NCBI GenBank assembly: GCA_013043565.1 | Contig: JABDNZ010000488.1 | Coordinates: 1-33,548 of the forward strand | Reading direction: 5' to 3' | DNA length: 33,548 nucleotides | Source: Gemmatimonadota bacterium | GTDB lineage: Bacteria; Gemmatimonadota; Gemmatimonadetes; Longimicrobiales; Gaopeijiaceae | Shown here: positions 18,215 to 26,205 of the stretch, one piece after another | Layout of the letters: every line of letters begins with the position of its first letter | How positions within the stretch are numbered: position 1 is the stretch's first letter | The notes under the pieces: generated by a model | Seen by the model: the letters and a program-made list of their open reading frames with translations, nothing else | What the model was told of the DNA's origin: nothing | The model's database searches: none | Made by a program: the position numbers and the translations under genes

Positions 18215-19704
18215 ACACCGTCACCGCGGACGTGGTGGTTGTGGGCTCCGGGGCCGGCGGCGGGACGGTGGCGAAGGAGCTGGTGCCGCTGGTCCAGTCG
18301 GGCAAGCGGGTCCTGGTACTTGAAAGAGGCCCCCGGTTTCGGGATGAGGAGTTCGATGGGCGGGAATTGGAGATGGCCGAAGGGCTGTACCTGGATAGTG
18401 GGGGGTTCCTCACTTCCGACGGTGCCATGACCCTGGCGGTGGGCCAAGCCTACGGCGGGTCGACCGTGACGTACACCGGAACTTCCATGTACCCTCCGGA
18501 TCGGATCATCGAAGCATGGAACGTCCCGGGCTTGAGGCATGACGACCTGATGGAACGGGCCCGAAAGTATGTCCGGGAGAACAACGTTCATCTGCTGCCG
18601 GAAAAGGAGATCAACGACAACAACCGCCTCTTTTTCGAGGGCGCCAGGGCCGCCGGGTTTTCTCCCGAACAGTTCCCGGTGAACGTGAAGGGCTGTTTGG
18701 GATCCAGCCTCTGCAACCTGGGATGTCCCAACGGCGCCAAGCAGGGCACGCACAAGGTCCAGCTGCCGGAGGCCGAAGCCGGGGGCGTGGAGGTCGTGAC
18801 CCGGGCCGACGTCCTGGAAGTGGGTGATCGCCGGTTGAAGGTGCGGGTTCGTCCGAAGGCTTCGGAAGCCATGGGTACCCCGTCTGAATGGGAGCCCGGC
18901 GACTATCTCGTAAAAGCGGATGTTGTGGTTCTCGCCGGGGGGGTTCTGGGTACTCCACCCCTGCTGTTCCACAGCGGGTTCGACTCACACCTGCCAAGGT
19001 TGGGACAGGGCTTCACTTGTCACCCGGCTTTCATCCTCGTTGGCGAGCACGCGGAGGAGATCACCAATGACGTCGGGCATCCCAAGAGTTTTTTCGTGGA
19101 TCGCGGGGAGGAAGAGGGGTACGTCCTTGAAACGTGCATGTACTTCCCGTTCGTCACGGCAAAGAACCTGACGGGTTTCGGGACCGACCACGCGGTGTTC
19201 ATGGATGCCTATCCCCGGCTCCAGATGATCTTGGTTCTGGCGTGCGACCGGGCGATCCTCCAGAACCGTGTGGTCGCAGACAGGGCCGGGAACCCCATCG
19301 TCCACTACCGGTTCACGAAGGCGGTGAAGGAGTCGCTGGCCGCGGCAACTAGAGCAGCCGCCAGGATCTTCTTCGCCTCGGGTGCAGTCCGGGTCCATGC
19401 GCCCTTGGCCGATCCCCCCAGGTTGGAGAAAAGGGAGGCGGACCGCATCGATTCACGGGTCCTCGCCAAACACTTTCTCCCGGGGTCCGTATCCGTTTCC
19501 GCGGCCCATCTGATGGGTGGGGCGGGAATGGGGGTTTCCATCGAGGATTCCGTGACGGACTCCTGGGGCAAGGTCCACGGTTATCCGTGGCTCAGGGTGG
19601 CCGATGCCAGCCTCTTCCCCGACGCCCTGGAGATCAACCCGTACCTGACGATCATGGCGCTGGCCGACCGGGTCGCCGAGGGAGTCCTGGAGACTTACTC
19701 GTGA
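18211..19704 (+). CDS. GMC-family FAD-dependent oxidoreductase (497 aa)
   Basis: ADVVVVGSGAGGGTVAKEL (FAD Rossmann motif), KGCLGSSLCNLGCPNGAKQGTHKVQLPEA, and C-terminal His/Asn region SAAHLMGGAGMG...ADASLFPDALEINPYLTIMALADR. Confidence 0.9.
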   Translation: MNTVTADVVVVGSGAGGGTVAKELVPLVQSGKRVLVLERGPRFRDEEFDGRELEMAEGLYLDSGGFLTSDGAMTLAVGQAYGGSTVTYTGTSMYPPDRIIEAWNVPGLRHDDLMERARKYVRENNVHLLPEKEINDNNRLFFEGARAAGFSPEQFPVNVKGCLGSSLCNLGCPNGAKQGTHKVQLPEAEAGGVEVVTRADVLEVGDRRLKVRVRPKASEAMGTPSEWEPGDYLVKADVVVLAGGVLGTPPLLFHSGFDSHLPRLGQGFTCHPAFILVGEHAEEITNDVGHPKSFFVDRGEEEGYVLETCMYFPFVTAKNLTGFGTDHAVFMDAYPRLQMILVLACDRAILQNRVVADRAGNPIVHYRFTKAVKESLAAATRAAARIFFASGAVRVHAPLADPPRLEKREADRIDSRVLAKHFLPGSVSVSAAHLMGGAGMGVSIEDSVTDSWGKVHGYPWLRVADASLFPDALEINPYLTIMALADRVAEGVLETYS

Positions 19705-21518
19705 AGAGGACCGGCGCGGCCGTCGTGGTCCAGGCCCTGGAAGATGAGGGGGTCCCATTCACCTTCGGGATTCCCGGGACCCACAACATCGAGCTCTACG
19801 ACGCCCTGGCCGAGTCCGAATCGGTTCATGCGGTTCTTGTAACCGACGAACAGAGCGCTTCGTTCATGGCGGATGGCCTATGGCGAGCCTCTGGGCACTT
19901 GGGGTGCGTGAATGTTGTCCCCGGTGCGGGCCTCACCCATGCCCTGTCGGGTATTGCCGAGGCCTTCATGGACCATGTTCCCCTCCTCGTCCTGGGGTGT
20001 GGGATTCGACGTGATACTGGCCGGGCCTTCCAGCTTCACGACGTGGACCAGCAGGCCTTGGTTGGGCCCCTGGTGAAAGCCAGTTATCTGGTGGAGAAGG
20101 CCGAGGACCTGTACAGCACGGTGAGGACGGCCTGCCGGACAGCCCGGGATGGGGTCCCTGGGCCGGTGTTCGTGGAGGTGCCGGCCAACCTCTATCTGGT
20201 GGCGGAATCAGGGGTTGGTTCGGAGCCGGCAGCCGGGGGCGCGGAGGTCACTGCGGAGGGTGACGGCGCTGACCGTCCGTCGGAAAGCGGGACGGAGTCT
20301 GAGGCCACAACCCCGGATCTCGCCGGCGGCGTTGCCGCGGTGGCGAAGACGCTCTGGGGAGCCCGGCGCCCCCTCCTCTACGTCGGTGCCGGGGCGGCAG
20401 GAGCAACGGCAGAGGTGCTCAGGCTGGCCGAGCTTCTTGAAGCTCCTGTTTCCACCACCTTCCAGGGCAAAGGCGTCTTTCCAGAAACCCACCCCCTCTT
20501 CCTATGGCCTGGTTTTGGTGAGGCCGCCCCGAAGTTTGTCCGGAGGGTGGCCCAGAGCTGCGATATGGTATTGGCCGTCGGATGCCGGTTCGCCGAGGTG
20601 GGGACCGGCTCCTATGGCCTGACAATGCCTGGCCCCCTCCTTCATGTCGATTTGGATCCGGAGGTTTTTCAGAAGAATTACCCGGCGGAAGTCACGGTCG
20701 AGGCCGATGCTCGTGAGTTTCTCCTGGCCCTCTTGGCCAAGTTGGAAGACCGTGGCGAAATCGGGGGGCAGCGCGGTGAGGCGGAAAAAGCCCCCGATCA
20801 GGAGCTGAGGCGGACGATCCGGGTCGGGCATGAATCTGTCTGGAAAGATTTGCTCCGAACCGTCGGGGGTCCGAGGGTGACTCCAGCCCTCCTTCTCAAG
20901 AGCCTCCAGGAGCGTCTGGGTGCCGACGCCATCTACACCACCGATAGTGGGAACGGGACCTTCCTGGCCATGGAGTGCCTGAGGTTGGACGGCCCTGGGA
21001 AGTTTCTTGCGCCGGTGGACTTCTCCTGCATGGGCTACTCGGTCCCAGCCGCCATCGGGGCGAAGCTCGGTGAACCCGACTTCCCGACAGTGGCCTTGGC
21101 GGGCGACGGGGCTTTCCTCATGACCGGCCTGGAGTTGTTGACGGCCGTCCAGGCCGAGATCGGCGTGATCGTGATGGTCCTGAGAGACAGGGAGCTGGCC
21201 CAGATCGCCCAGTTCCAGGACACGGCTCTCAGCCGGAAGGTGGCCAGCAGTGTGGCGGACTACGATCTGAAGAGCCTGGCTGCCGGGATGGGGGTGGCCT
21301 TCCTCGATCTCCCGTCCGACGATGAGATCCCGGGAGTGATCGACAAAGCCATGGCGGTTTCGGAGTCGGGCCAACCCGTGCTGGTGGACGTGGCCATCGA
21401 CTACACGCGGAAGACGTTCTTCACCGAGGGAGTGGTAAAGACGAACCTCCTCCGACTTCCCCTGAAAGACCAGGTCCGGTTTGTCGGCAGAGCCATCAAG
21501 CGGCGGCTTTTGGGATGA
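19701..21518 (+). CDS. ThDP-dependent enzyme, acetolactate synthase large-subunit-like (605 aa from GTG 19701)
   Basis: GAAVVVQALEDEGVPFTFGIPGTHNIELYDAL, TDEQSASFMADGLWRASG (catalytic Glu region), ALAGDGAFLMTGLELLTAVQAEIGVIVMVLRDRELAQI (ThDP/Mg motif). The ORF-track start at 19587 lies inside the GMC gene; GTG 19701 overlaps the GMC stop (GTGA). Confidence 0.88.
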   Translation: MKRTGAAVVVQALEDEGVPFTFGIPGTHNIELYDALAESESVHAVLVTDEQSASFMADGLWRASGHLGCVNVVPGAGLTHALSGIAEAFMDHVPLLVLGCGIRRDTGRAFQLHDVDQQALVGPLVKASYLVEKAEDLYSTVRTACRTARDGVPGPVFVEVPANLYLVAESGVGSEPAAGGAEVTAEGDGADRPSESGTESEATTPDLAGGVAAVAKTLWGARRPLLYVGAGAAGATAEVLRLAELLEAPVSTTFQGKGVFPETHPLFLWPGFGEAAPKFVRRVAQSCDMVLAVGCRFAEVGTGSYGLTMPGPLLHVDLDPEVFQKNYPAEVTVEADAREFLLALLAKLEDRGEIGGQRGEAEKAPDQELRRTIRVGHESVWKDLLRTVGGPRVTPALLLKSLQERLGADAIYTTDSGNGTFLAMECLRLDGPGKFLAPVDFSCMGYSVPAAIGAKLGEPDFPTVALAGDGAFLMTGLELLTAVQAEIGVIVMVLRDRELAQIAQFQDTALSRKVASSVADYDLKSLAAGMGVAFLDLPSDDEIPGVIDKAMAVSESGQPVLVDVAIDYTRKTFFTEGVVKTNLLRLPLKDQVRFVGRAIKRRLLG

Positions 21519-21547
21519 ACTAGATGAGGCCGGCGACCTGCAACGGG

Positions 21548-21565
21548 CCGGCGAGTCACCGCCGG
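21548..21565. terminator. Possible hairpin between convergent genes
   Basis: ccggcg-agtcac-cgccgg, 6-bp stem in the 51-bp convergent gap. There is no clear T tract. Confidence 0.25.
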
Positions 21566-21569
21566 TTCA

Positions 21570-22610
21570 TCACACGTTGAATCGAACGCACACGAGGTCT
21601 GCGTCAGAGACGACGTAGTCTTTCCCCTCCACCTGCAGGAGGCCCGCCTCCTTCACGGCCTGTTCCGATCCGTGGTCCATGAAAACCGGGAAGGGGATCA
21701 CCTCGGCCCGGATGAACCCGCGCTCGAGGTCGGAGTGGATTTTTCCAGCCGCCTTCCGTGCCGGGGTTCCCCGGCGAATGGTCCAGGCCCTTACCTCGTC
21801 TTCTCCCACCGTGAAGAAAGAAATCAGGTCTACCAGCCCATAGGCGGTCCGGATAAAGCGGGAGAGGGCCGGGTCGGCCAGGCCCAGGTCTTCCAGAAAC
21901 GCCCTTTGGTCTTCGGGATCCAGGTCGGCAATCTCTGCTTCGACACTGGCCGAAAGAGACATGCCAGCGGCTTTGATGGCCTCGATCCGATCGGTGAGGT
22001 CCGGGGGTATCTCCTCCCCGGCCTTTTCCTCTTCCCGGTTGATTGCCACCAGGAGAGGTTTGTCGGTGAGGAACCCATAGCCGGCAAGGGCCGCACGGTC
22101 CAACTCTTCCTCCGGCACCGCCCTGAGAGGGAGTTCTTTCTCCAGCGTGGCCTTCATTCTCTCGAACGCCGCGATCTCTTGAGCTGAAGCCTGTTCCTTC
22201 CGTGCCCGCTCCAGGCGGCGTTCCACGATATCCAGATCGGCCAAAACACATTCGGTATGAAATGCCACCACATCGCCAGTGGGATCCGGGTCGGTATCCA
22301 GGGCCGGGTTCGGGAAGTCCCGCACGACCAGACAAAGAGCTTCCTGATCCCTGATTTGCTGCAGTGTTCGTTGGGAAAGGCCGGTTTTCTCTGCTCCGTG
22401 CTCGCCAGGAATATCCGCGAAACTCATCTCGGCATAGGTGGTCTTTTTGGGGGAGAAGATCTCCGAGAGTCGATCGATCCGGTCATCCGGAACCGTGGCC
22501 CTGCCCAGCCGCACGTCCCCACCAAAACCCACGGGTGCGTCCAGCCCCGTGAGAGAGTTGAAGACCGTTGTCTTTCCTGATCCTGCGAAACCCACCAGAC
22601 CGATTTTCAT
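21570..22610 (-). CDS. YchF/OBG-family P-loop NTPase with C-terminal TGS-like (DUF933) domain, divergent (346 aa)
   Basis: MKIGLVGFAGSGKTTVFNSLTG, FADIPGEHGAEKTGLSQ, LLVAINREEE, and DLISFFTVGEDEVRAWTIRRGTPARKAAGKIHSDLERGFIRAEVI typical of the YchF C-terminus. Confidence 0.87.
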   Translation of the reverse strand: MKIGLVGFAGSGKTTVFNSLTGLDAPVGFGGDVRLGRATVPDDRIDRLSEIFSPKKTTYAEMSFADIPGEHGAEKTGLSQRTLQQIRDQEALCLVVRDFPNPALDTDPDPTGDVVAFHTECVLADLDIVERRLERARKEQASAQEIAAFERMKATLEKELPLRAVPEEELDRAALAGYGFLTDKPLLVAINREEEKAGEEIPPDLTDRIEAIKAAGMSLSASVEAEIADLDPEDQRAFLEDLGLADPALSRFIRTAYGLVDLISFFTVGEDEVRAWTIRRGTPARKAAGKIHSDLERGFIRAEVIPFPVFMDHGSEQAVKEAGLLQVEGKDYVVSDADLVCVRFNV

Positions 22611-22663
22611 TGTCGCGTCTCTTTATCCCGAACCGGCTTTCAGACTGACCGGATCCCACACTC

Positions 22664-22696
22664 AAAAAAATCCCACGCCGGTCCTGTTGGCGTGGG
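22664..22696 (-). terminator. Minus-strand intrinsic terminator, located upstream of the YchF-like CDS
   Basis: On the minus strand, cccacgcc-aacaggacc-ggcgtggg is followed by ATTTTTTT. 8-bp stem, 9-nt loop, strong U tract. Confidence 0.7.
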
Positions 22697-22830
22697 TGAT
22701 TTCGCCTGCCTGATCAAGCATGACGTTTGCCACGAGGAACAAAGTTAATCGAAGTGTTTAACGGTGGAAGTCCCAACCGCGTCGAACTGGAGCTTGGCGC
22801 GGCGCCGATCACCTATCGTTGAGGGTCCCA

Positions 22831-23391
22831 ATGAACCAGAAGATGATTGCCTTGACCATGGTCCTGGCTTTTTCCGGCCCTTTGGCCTATCCGCCCTCGG
22901 CCCTCTCGGCCCAGGGAGGCCCGCCGCCCCAGGAAGGTCGGTCCAGCAGTTTTTTGGTGGGCCTCACTGCAGGTGCCGGTGCGGTGGACAACAAACGCCG
23001 GGAGGATGCCTGGGATTTCGGGCCCGTCTTCGGGGGCAGGTTTGGGTGGTCCCGAGGGGGGTCGGCGGTACTCCTGACGGTCGATGCCCAGCCCTTCCGG
23101 GCCGGACGAACCAACCAGGCAGGGGATTTCCGGGCAGTCTACATCTTACCGACTTATGCTGTCGGCTCTCCTGGCCGAAGGCTCGCTATCGGCCTCGGCA
23201 TGGGGGTTTTCGACCTGACGTCCGAATTCGGGGAGGATAACCGAAAAGTCGGGTTCGTGCCCAGCCTATCCGGGTCGACCCGGGTGTCGCGAAGCATATC
23301 TGTTGAGGTGGGGTGGAAGAGGATCCGAAACGTGGAGGGGATCAAGGCGAATCTCTTTACGCTCCAGCTTGTCCAGCTCTGGAGGTTTTGA
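22831..23391 (+). CDS. Small secreted/outer-membrane beta-barrel-like protein of unknown function (186 aa from ATG 22831)
   Basis: Signal peptide MNQKMIALTMVLAFSGPLAYPPSALSAQ; alternating hydrophobic/Gly-rich strands; C-terminal aromatic residue (LVQLWRF) as in BAM substrates. Confidence 0.6.
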   Translation: MNQKMIALTMVLAFSGPLAYPPSALSAQGGPPPQEGRSSSFLVGLTAGAGAVDNKRREDAWDFGPVFGGRFGWSRGGSAVLLTVDAQPFRAGRTNQAGDFRAVYILPTYAVGSPGRRLAIGLGMGVFDLTSEFGEDNRKVGFVPSLSGSTRVSRSISVEVGWKRIRNVEGIKANLFTLQLVQLWRF

Positions 23392-23419
23392 GCCGGCCCT
23401 CAGGTAAACGGCCCCGACC

Positions 23420-24163
23420 TCACCCCATCTCCCTGACTCGGACTTCGATCCCTTCCACGCCGGCAAGGAGCTTTTCCAGCTCCTCGGGATCGGTTTGGCC
23501 GAAGTGGTACGGATAGAGGATCTTCGGCTGAAAGGCCCTTGCCGCATCGGCCACCATCTCAGGCGTCATGGTATAGGGCAGGTTCATGGGTAGAAAAGCC
23601 ACGTCGATGTCCTGAAGGGCCTTCATCTCCGGGGTATCCTCCGTATCCCCTGCCACATAAACCCGGACGTCGCCGAAGGTGATGATGTACCCGTTTCCAT
23701 TCCCCTTGATGTGGTAGGGGGTCCCATCCGACCGTAGGCTTGTGATGTTGTAGGCCGGGACCGCTTCCACCTGGAACCCGGCGACGGTCGTTGCGTCACC
23801 GTTTTCCATGGTCCTGGCTCCCTCCAATCTCCCCTCACACGACCGGGAGACCACGACTTCGGTGCCGTCTTTGGAGATCTCCGCCACGGCTGCTGCGTCC
23901 AGGTGGTCCCCGTGCTCATGGGTGATGAGGATCAGATCCGCGTCCGGGAGGGCGGTGTAGTCGGCTTCCCTGCCCACCGGATCGACATGGATCACGTTCT
24001 CACCGAGGGTGAACATGAGGGTTCCATGACCAATGAATGCGATTGTCAGGTCTCCAGCTGATGTAGGGATCACGTCCTTCTGGACCTCGTCCTGGGCAGC
24101 CAGAGGGGAGGCCGAGACGGCGGCCATGAGCGCCAACGGCAGGAACAGCCTGCGCGTTTTCAT
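23420..24163 (-). CDS. Exported MBL-fold metal-dependent hydrolase (UlaG-like, 247 aa from ATG 24163)
   Basis: Signal peptide MKTRRLFLPLALMAAVSASPLAAQ; THEHGDHLD (HxHxDH), VAGDTEDTPEM, YPYHFGQTDPEEL. The ORF-track extension to 24469 is not homologous. TAATG overlap with the upstream gene. Confidence 0.9.
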   Translation of the reverse strand: MKTRRLFLPLALMAAVSASPLAAQDEVQKDVIPTSAGDLTIAFIGHGTLMFTLGENVIHVDPVGREADYTALPDADLILITHEHGDHLDAAAVAEISKDGTEVVVSRSCEGRLEGARTMENGDATTVAGFQVEAVPAYNITSLRSDGTPYHIKGNGNGYIITFGDVRVYVAGDTEDTPEMKALQDIDVAFLPMNLPYTMTPEMVADAARAFQPKILYPYHFGQTDPEELEKLLAGVEGIEVRVREMG

Positions 24164-25407
24164 TATCCCTCCCATGCTTCGATGAATCGGCTTCCGCCCT
24201 CGGCCCGGGCAATGATCTCCTCGATGATGGCACGGAGCTGGTCGTAGGGTAGGGTCCCGATGACCATACGCCCGTTGATGATCATGGTCGGCGTGGAGCG
24301 GATGCCGTAGGAAAACTCCTCCGCCGTCTTCTCGTATTCCTTCCCAGTCTGGATCAGTTCCTGTACTCGGCCTTGGGTGGCTGGATCGGTCATCCCTGCC
24401 GAAACGCCGAACTGCTCTCCCAATTGTTGGATCCATTCGACCCGCTCGGCGCCCCGGGGCGGTGGCCAATTCCCCCAGACGTGGTCGTAGATCTCCTTGA
24501 ACTTCCCAGGGTCATGTGCAGCCAAGTAGTGGATGTTGCAGGCCTCGGGATGAAGGTCCTTTTCCACTACGTCGTTGCAGAGGGCCTCCAAGGGGAAAGG
24601 CTGGAAGACCACGTTCATCTTCCCGGGGAACTCCTCTGCAAGCTGCCCGATCTGATCAGCGAGCCTTTTACAGTCAGGGCAGAGAAGGTCCGCATACTCG
24701 ACGATCTGGACCGGGGCCTCGCTGAACTCCTCCGTCGAACGGATGGCCCAGGTTTCGGAGAGGATGCTGGGCGGTCCCACGTCGGGAAGGCTGAAGTATT
24801 GTTCGATGATGCGGGCCTGTACGCCTCCGGTTTGGGCATCGGCTTTGGCCTCATGGAAGTGGGCGAACCCGAATGCGCCCACCAAGGTCACGACGGCGAA
24901 CGTCAGAAGGTGCAGGATCGATGGCCGCGCCCACTTTCCGAAGAACCCCTGTGCGCCCCCATCGATTCCGTATTTCCAGAAAAGGAGAAAACTGATGATC
25001 GAAAAAAGGTAGAAACCGCTGCACAGCAAGCAGAGGCTTCCCAGGACAAAGACGGAGTAGGACAGGAGGGTCAGAACCCCGATCACGTTGAGGAGCGAAA
25101 TGCTCTTGTTGCTCCGCTCGAACCTGGGAGAGGGGAACAGGGTGCCGAGGAGGACCAGCGATCCTACCACCACCCCGAAGAACCCCAGGGGCACACCGCC
25201 AATCTGGGAGATCTCCGAGAACGCCGAGCTGTCACAGTTGAAGAAGGCGTTGATGTCGCAGAACGACCCCTCGAAGATCGTTTCGGGGAAGTTGGCTGCG
25301 AAGTAGTGGTCTATGGTCATGACGGAGGCCACGATCATCCCGAGCCCAGAGACAAAACTCAGGATCCGAGGGACAGTGACTCCGTTTAGGGTCAGGGACC
25401 GCTCCAT
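24163..25407 (-). CDS. Vitamin K epoxide reductase (VKOR) domain fused to a DsbA-like thioredoxin domain (414 aa from ATG 25407)
   Basis: VKOR: FCDINAFFNCDSSAFSEISQIGGVPLGFFGV and GSLCLLCSGFYLF (CxxC). DsbA-like: IVEYADLLCPDCKRLADQIGQL, YGIRSTPTMIINGRMVIG. Confidence 0.92.
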   Translation of the reverse strand: MERSLTLNGVTVPRILSFVSGLGMIVASVMTIDHYFAANFPETIFEGSFCDINAFFNCDSSAFSEISQIGGVPLGFFGVVVGSLVLLGTLFPSPRFERSNKSISLLNVIGVLTLLSYSVFVLGSLCLLCSGFYLFSIISFLLFWKYGIDGGAQGFFGKWARPSILHLLTFAVVTLVGAFGFAHFHEAKADAQTGGVQARIIEQYFSLPDVGPPSILSETWAIRSTEEFSEAPVQIVEYADLLCPDCKRLADQIGQLAEEFPGKMNVVFQPFPLEALCNDVVEKDLHPEACNIHYLAAHDPGKFKEIYDHVWGNWPPPRGAERVEWIQQLGEQFGVSAGMTDPATQGRVQELIQTGKEYEKTAEEFSYGIRSTPTMIINGRMVIGTLPYDQLRAIIEEIIARAEGGSRFIEAWEG

Positions 25408-25503
25408 GAGGAACTCCGTTTGAGAAAGGCCGGTATTCAAACCACCATGACTACGGGGGTTTCCCCTCCCGGGCAAGATGACCGGATGTGGCCTGCTCCG
25501 CCC

Positions 25504-26148
25504 TTACTTGTACTTGACGGAGCAGCCGTACGGTTGGGTGGTGGGTTGGCTCACGGGATTACCAGACATAGCCTCGGACATAGCCTGGACCAGGTAGTTC
25601 TGGGCTCCGTCTATGTCCGACAGGCGGGAAGAGGGGCGGTCATCGATGGCGCCGTTGTAGAGAAGGACTCCCCCAGGATCGATCAGATACATCTGTGGAG
25701 TAGTTCTGGCCCCAAAGGCTCGACCCACAACTCCCTCGGGGTCGAGAAGGACCGCGGCTGCCTGGTTCCCGTTCGTTTCGTTCATGGCGCCCATCTCGGC
25801 AGCTTCGTAGTACCCTTGCTCGCCCGGTGCCGAAGAGACGACGGAAAGCCAGACCACTCCCTTTCGGCCGTATTCGGCCTGGAGTTTCTGCATGTTCCCG
25901 CTTCCGTAGTGCTTCTGCACGAACGGGCAGCCGTAGTTCAGCCATTCGAGGACCACCCATTTTCCCGCGTAGTCCGAGAGGCTGTGTTCCCGCCCGTCGG
26001 TGTCGGGAAGGGTAAAGGTCGGGGAAGGTGCACCGATCTCAGGGTCCTGCAACTGGCCGGAGAGATCCGAAGCCGGGGCCAGCATGGGAAGACCAAAAAG
26101 CAAAAGGGCCGCAACAACTCGCATCGGAGTTTTCCTATTCGTTGACAC
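25504..26148 (-). CDS. Exported redoxin/AhpC-TSA-like thioredoxin-fold protein (about 206-214 aa)
   Basis: IGAPSPTFTLPDTDGREHSLSDYAGKWVVLEWLNYGCPFVQKHYGSGNM with an N-terminal signal (MRVVAALLLFGLPMLAPASDLSGQ). The start could be the internal ATG at MRVVAALL. Confidence 0.88.
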   Translation of the reverse strand: MSTNRKTPMRVVAALLLFGLPMLAPASDLSGQLQDPEIGAPSPTFTLPDTDGREHSLSDYAGKWVVLEWLNYGCPFVQKHYGSGNMQKLQAEYGRKGVVWLSVVSSAPGEQGYYEAAEMGAMNETNGNQAAAVLLDPEGVVGRAFGARTTPQMYLIDPGGVLLYNGAIDDRPSSRLSDIDGAQNYLVQAMSEAMSGNPVSQPTTQPYGCSVKYK

Positions 26149-26205
26149 GGGGGTCGAACCGTGCAGCTGTACTCTCGACTCCGGATCGAAGGTGAGAACC
26201 GATTT

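Noticed and set aside
18076-18972. Minus-strand 298-aa ORF opposite the GMC gene
   Set aside because: Shadow ORF. The plus-strand FAD-binding motif and GMC signatures are decisive.
20502-21374. Minus-strand 290-aa ORF opposite the ThDP enzyme
   Set aside because: Shadow ORF. The plus strand shows clear ThDP-enzyme motifs.
22755-22800. Possible tRNA T-loop (AGTTCGACGC on the minus strand) near the minus-strand terminator
   Set aside because: The flanking bases do not form a 5-bp T-stem, and no acceptor or anticodon arms could be found.
24373-25389. Plus-strand 338-aa ORF opposite VKOR-DsbA
   Set aside because: Charged, motif-free translation antisense to a clear VKOR-DsbA fusion.
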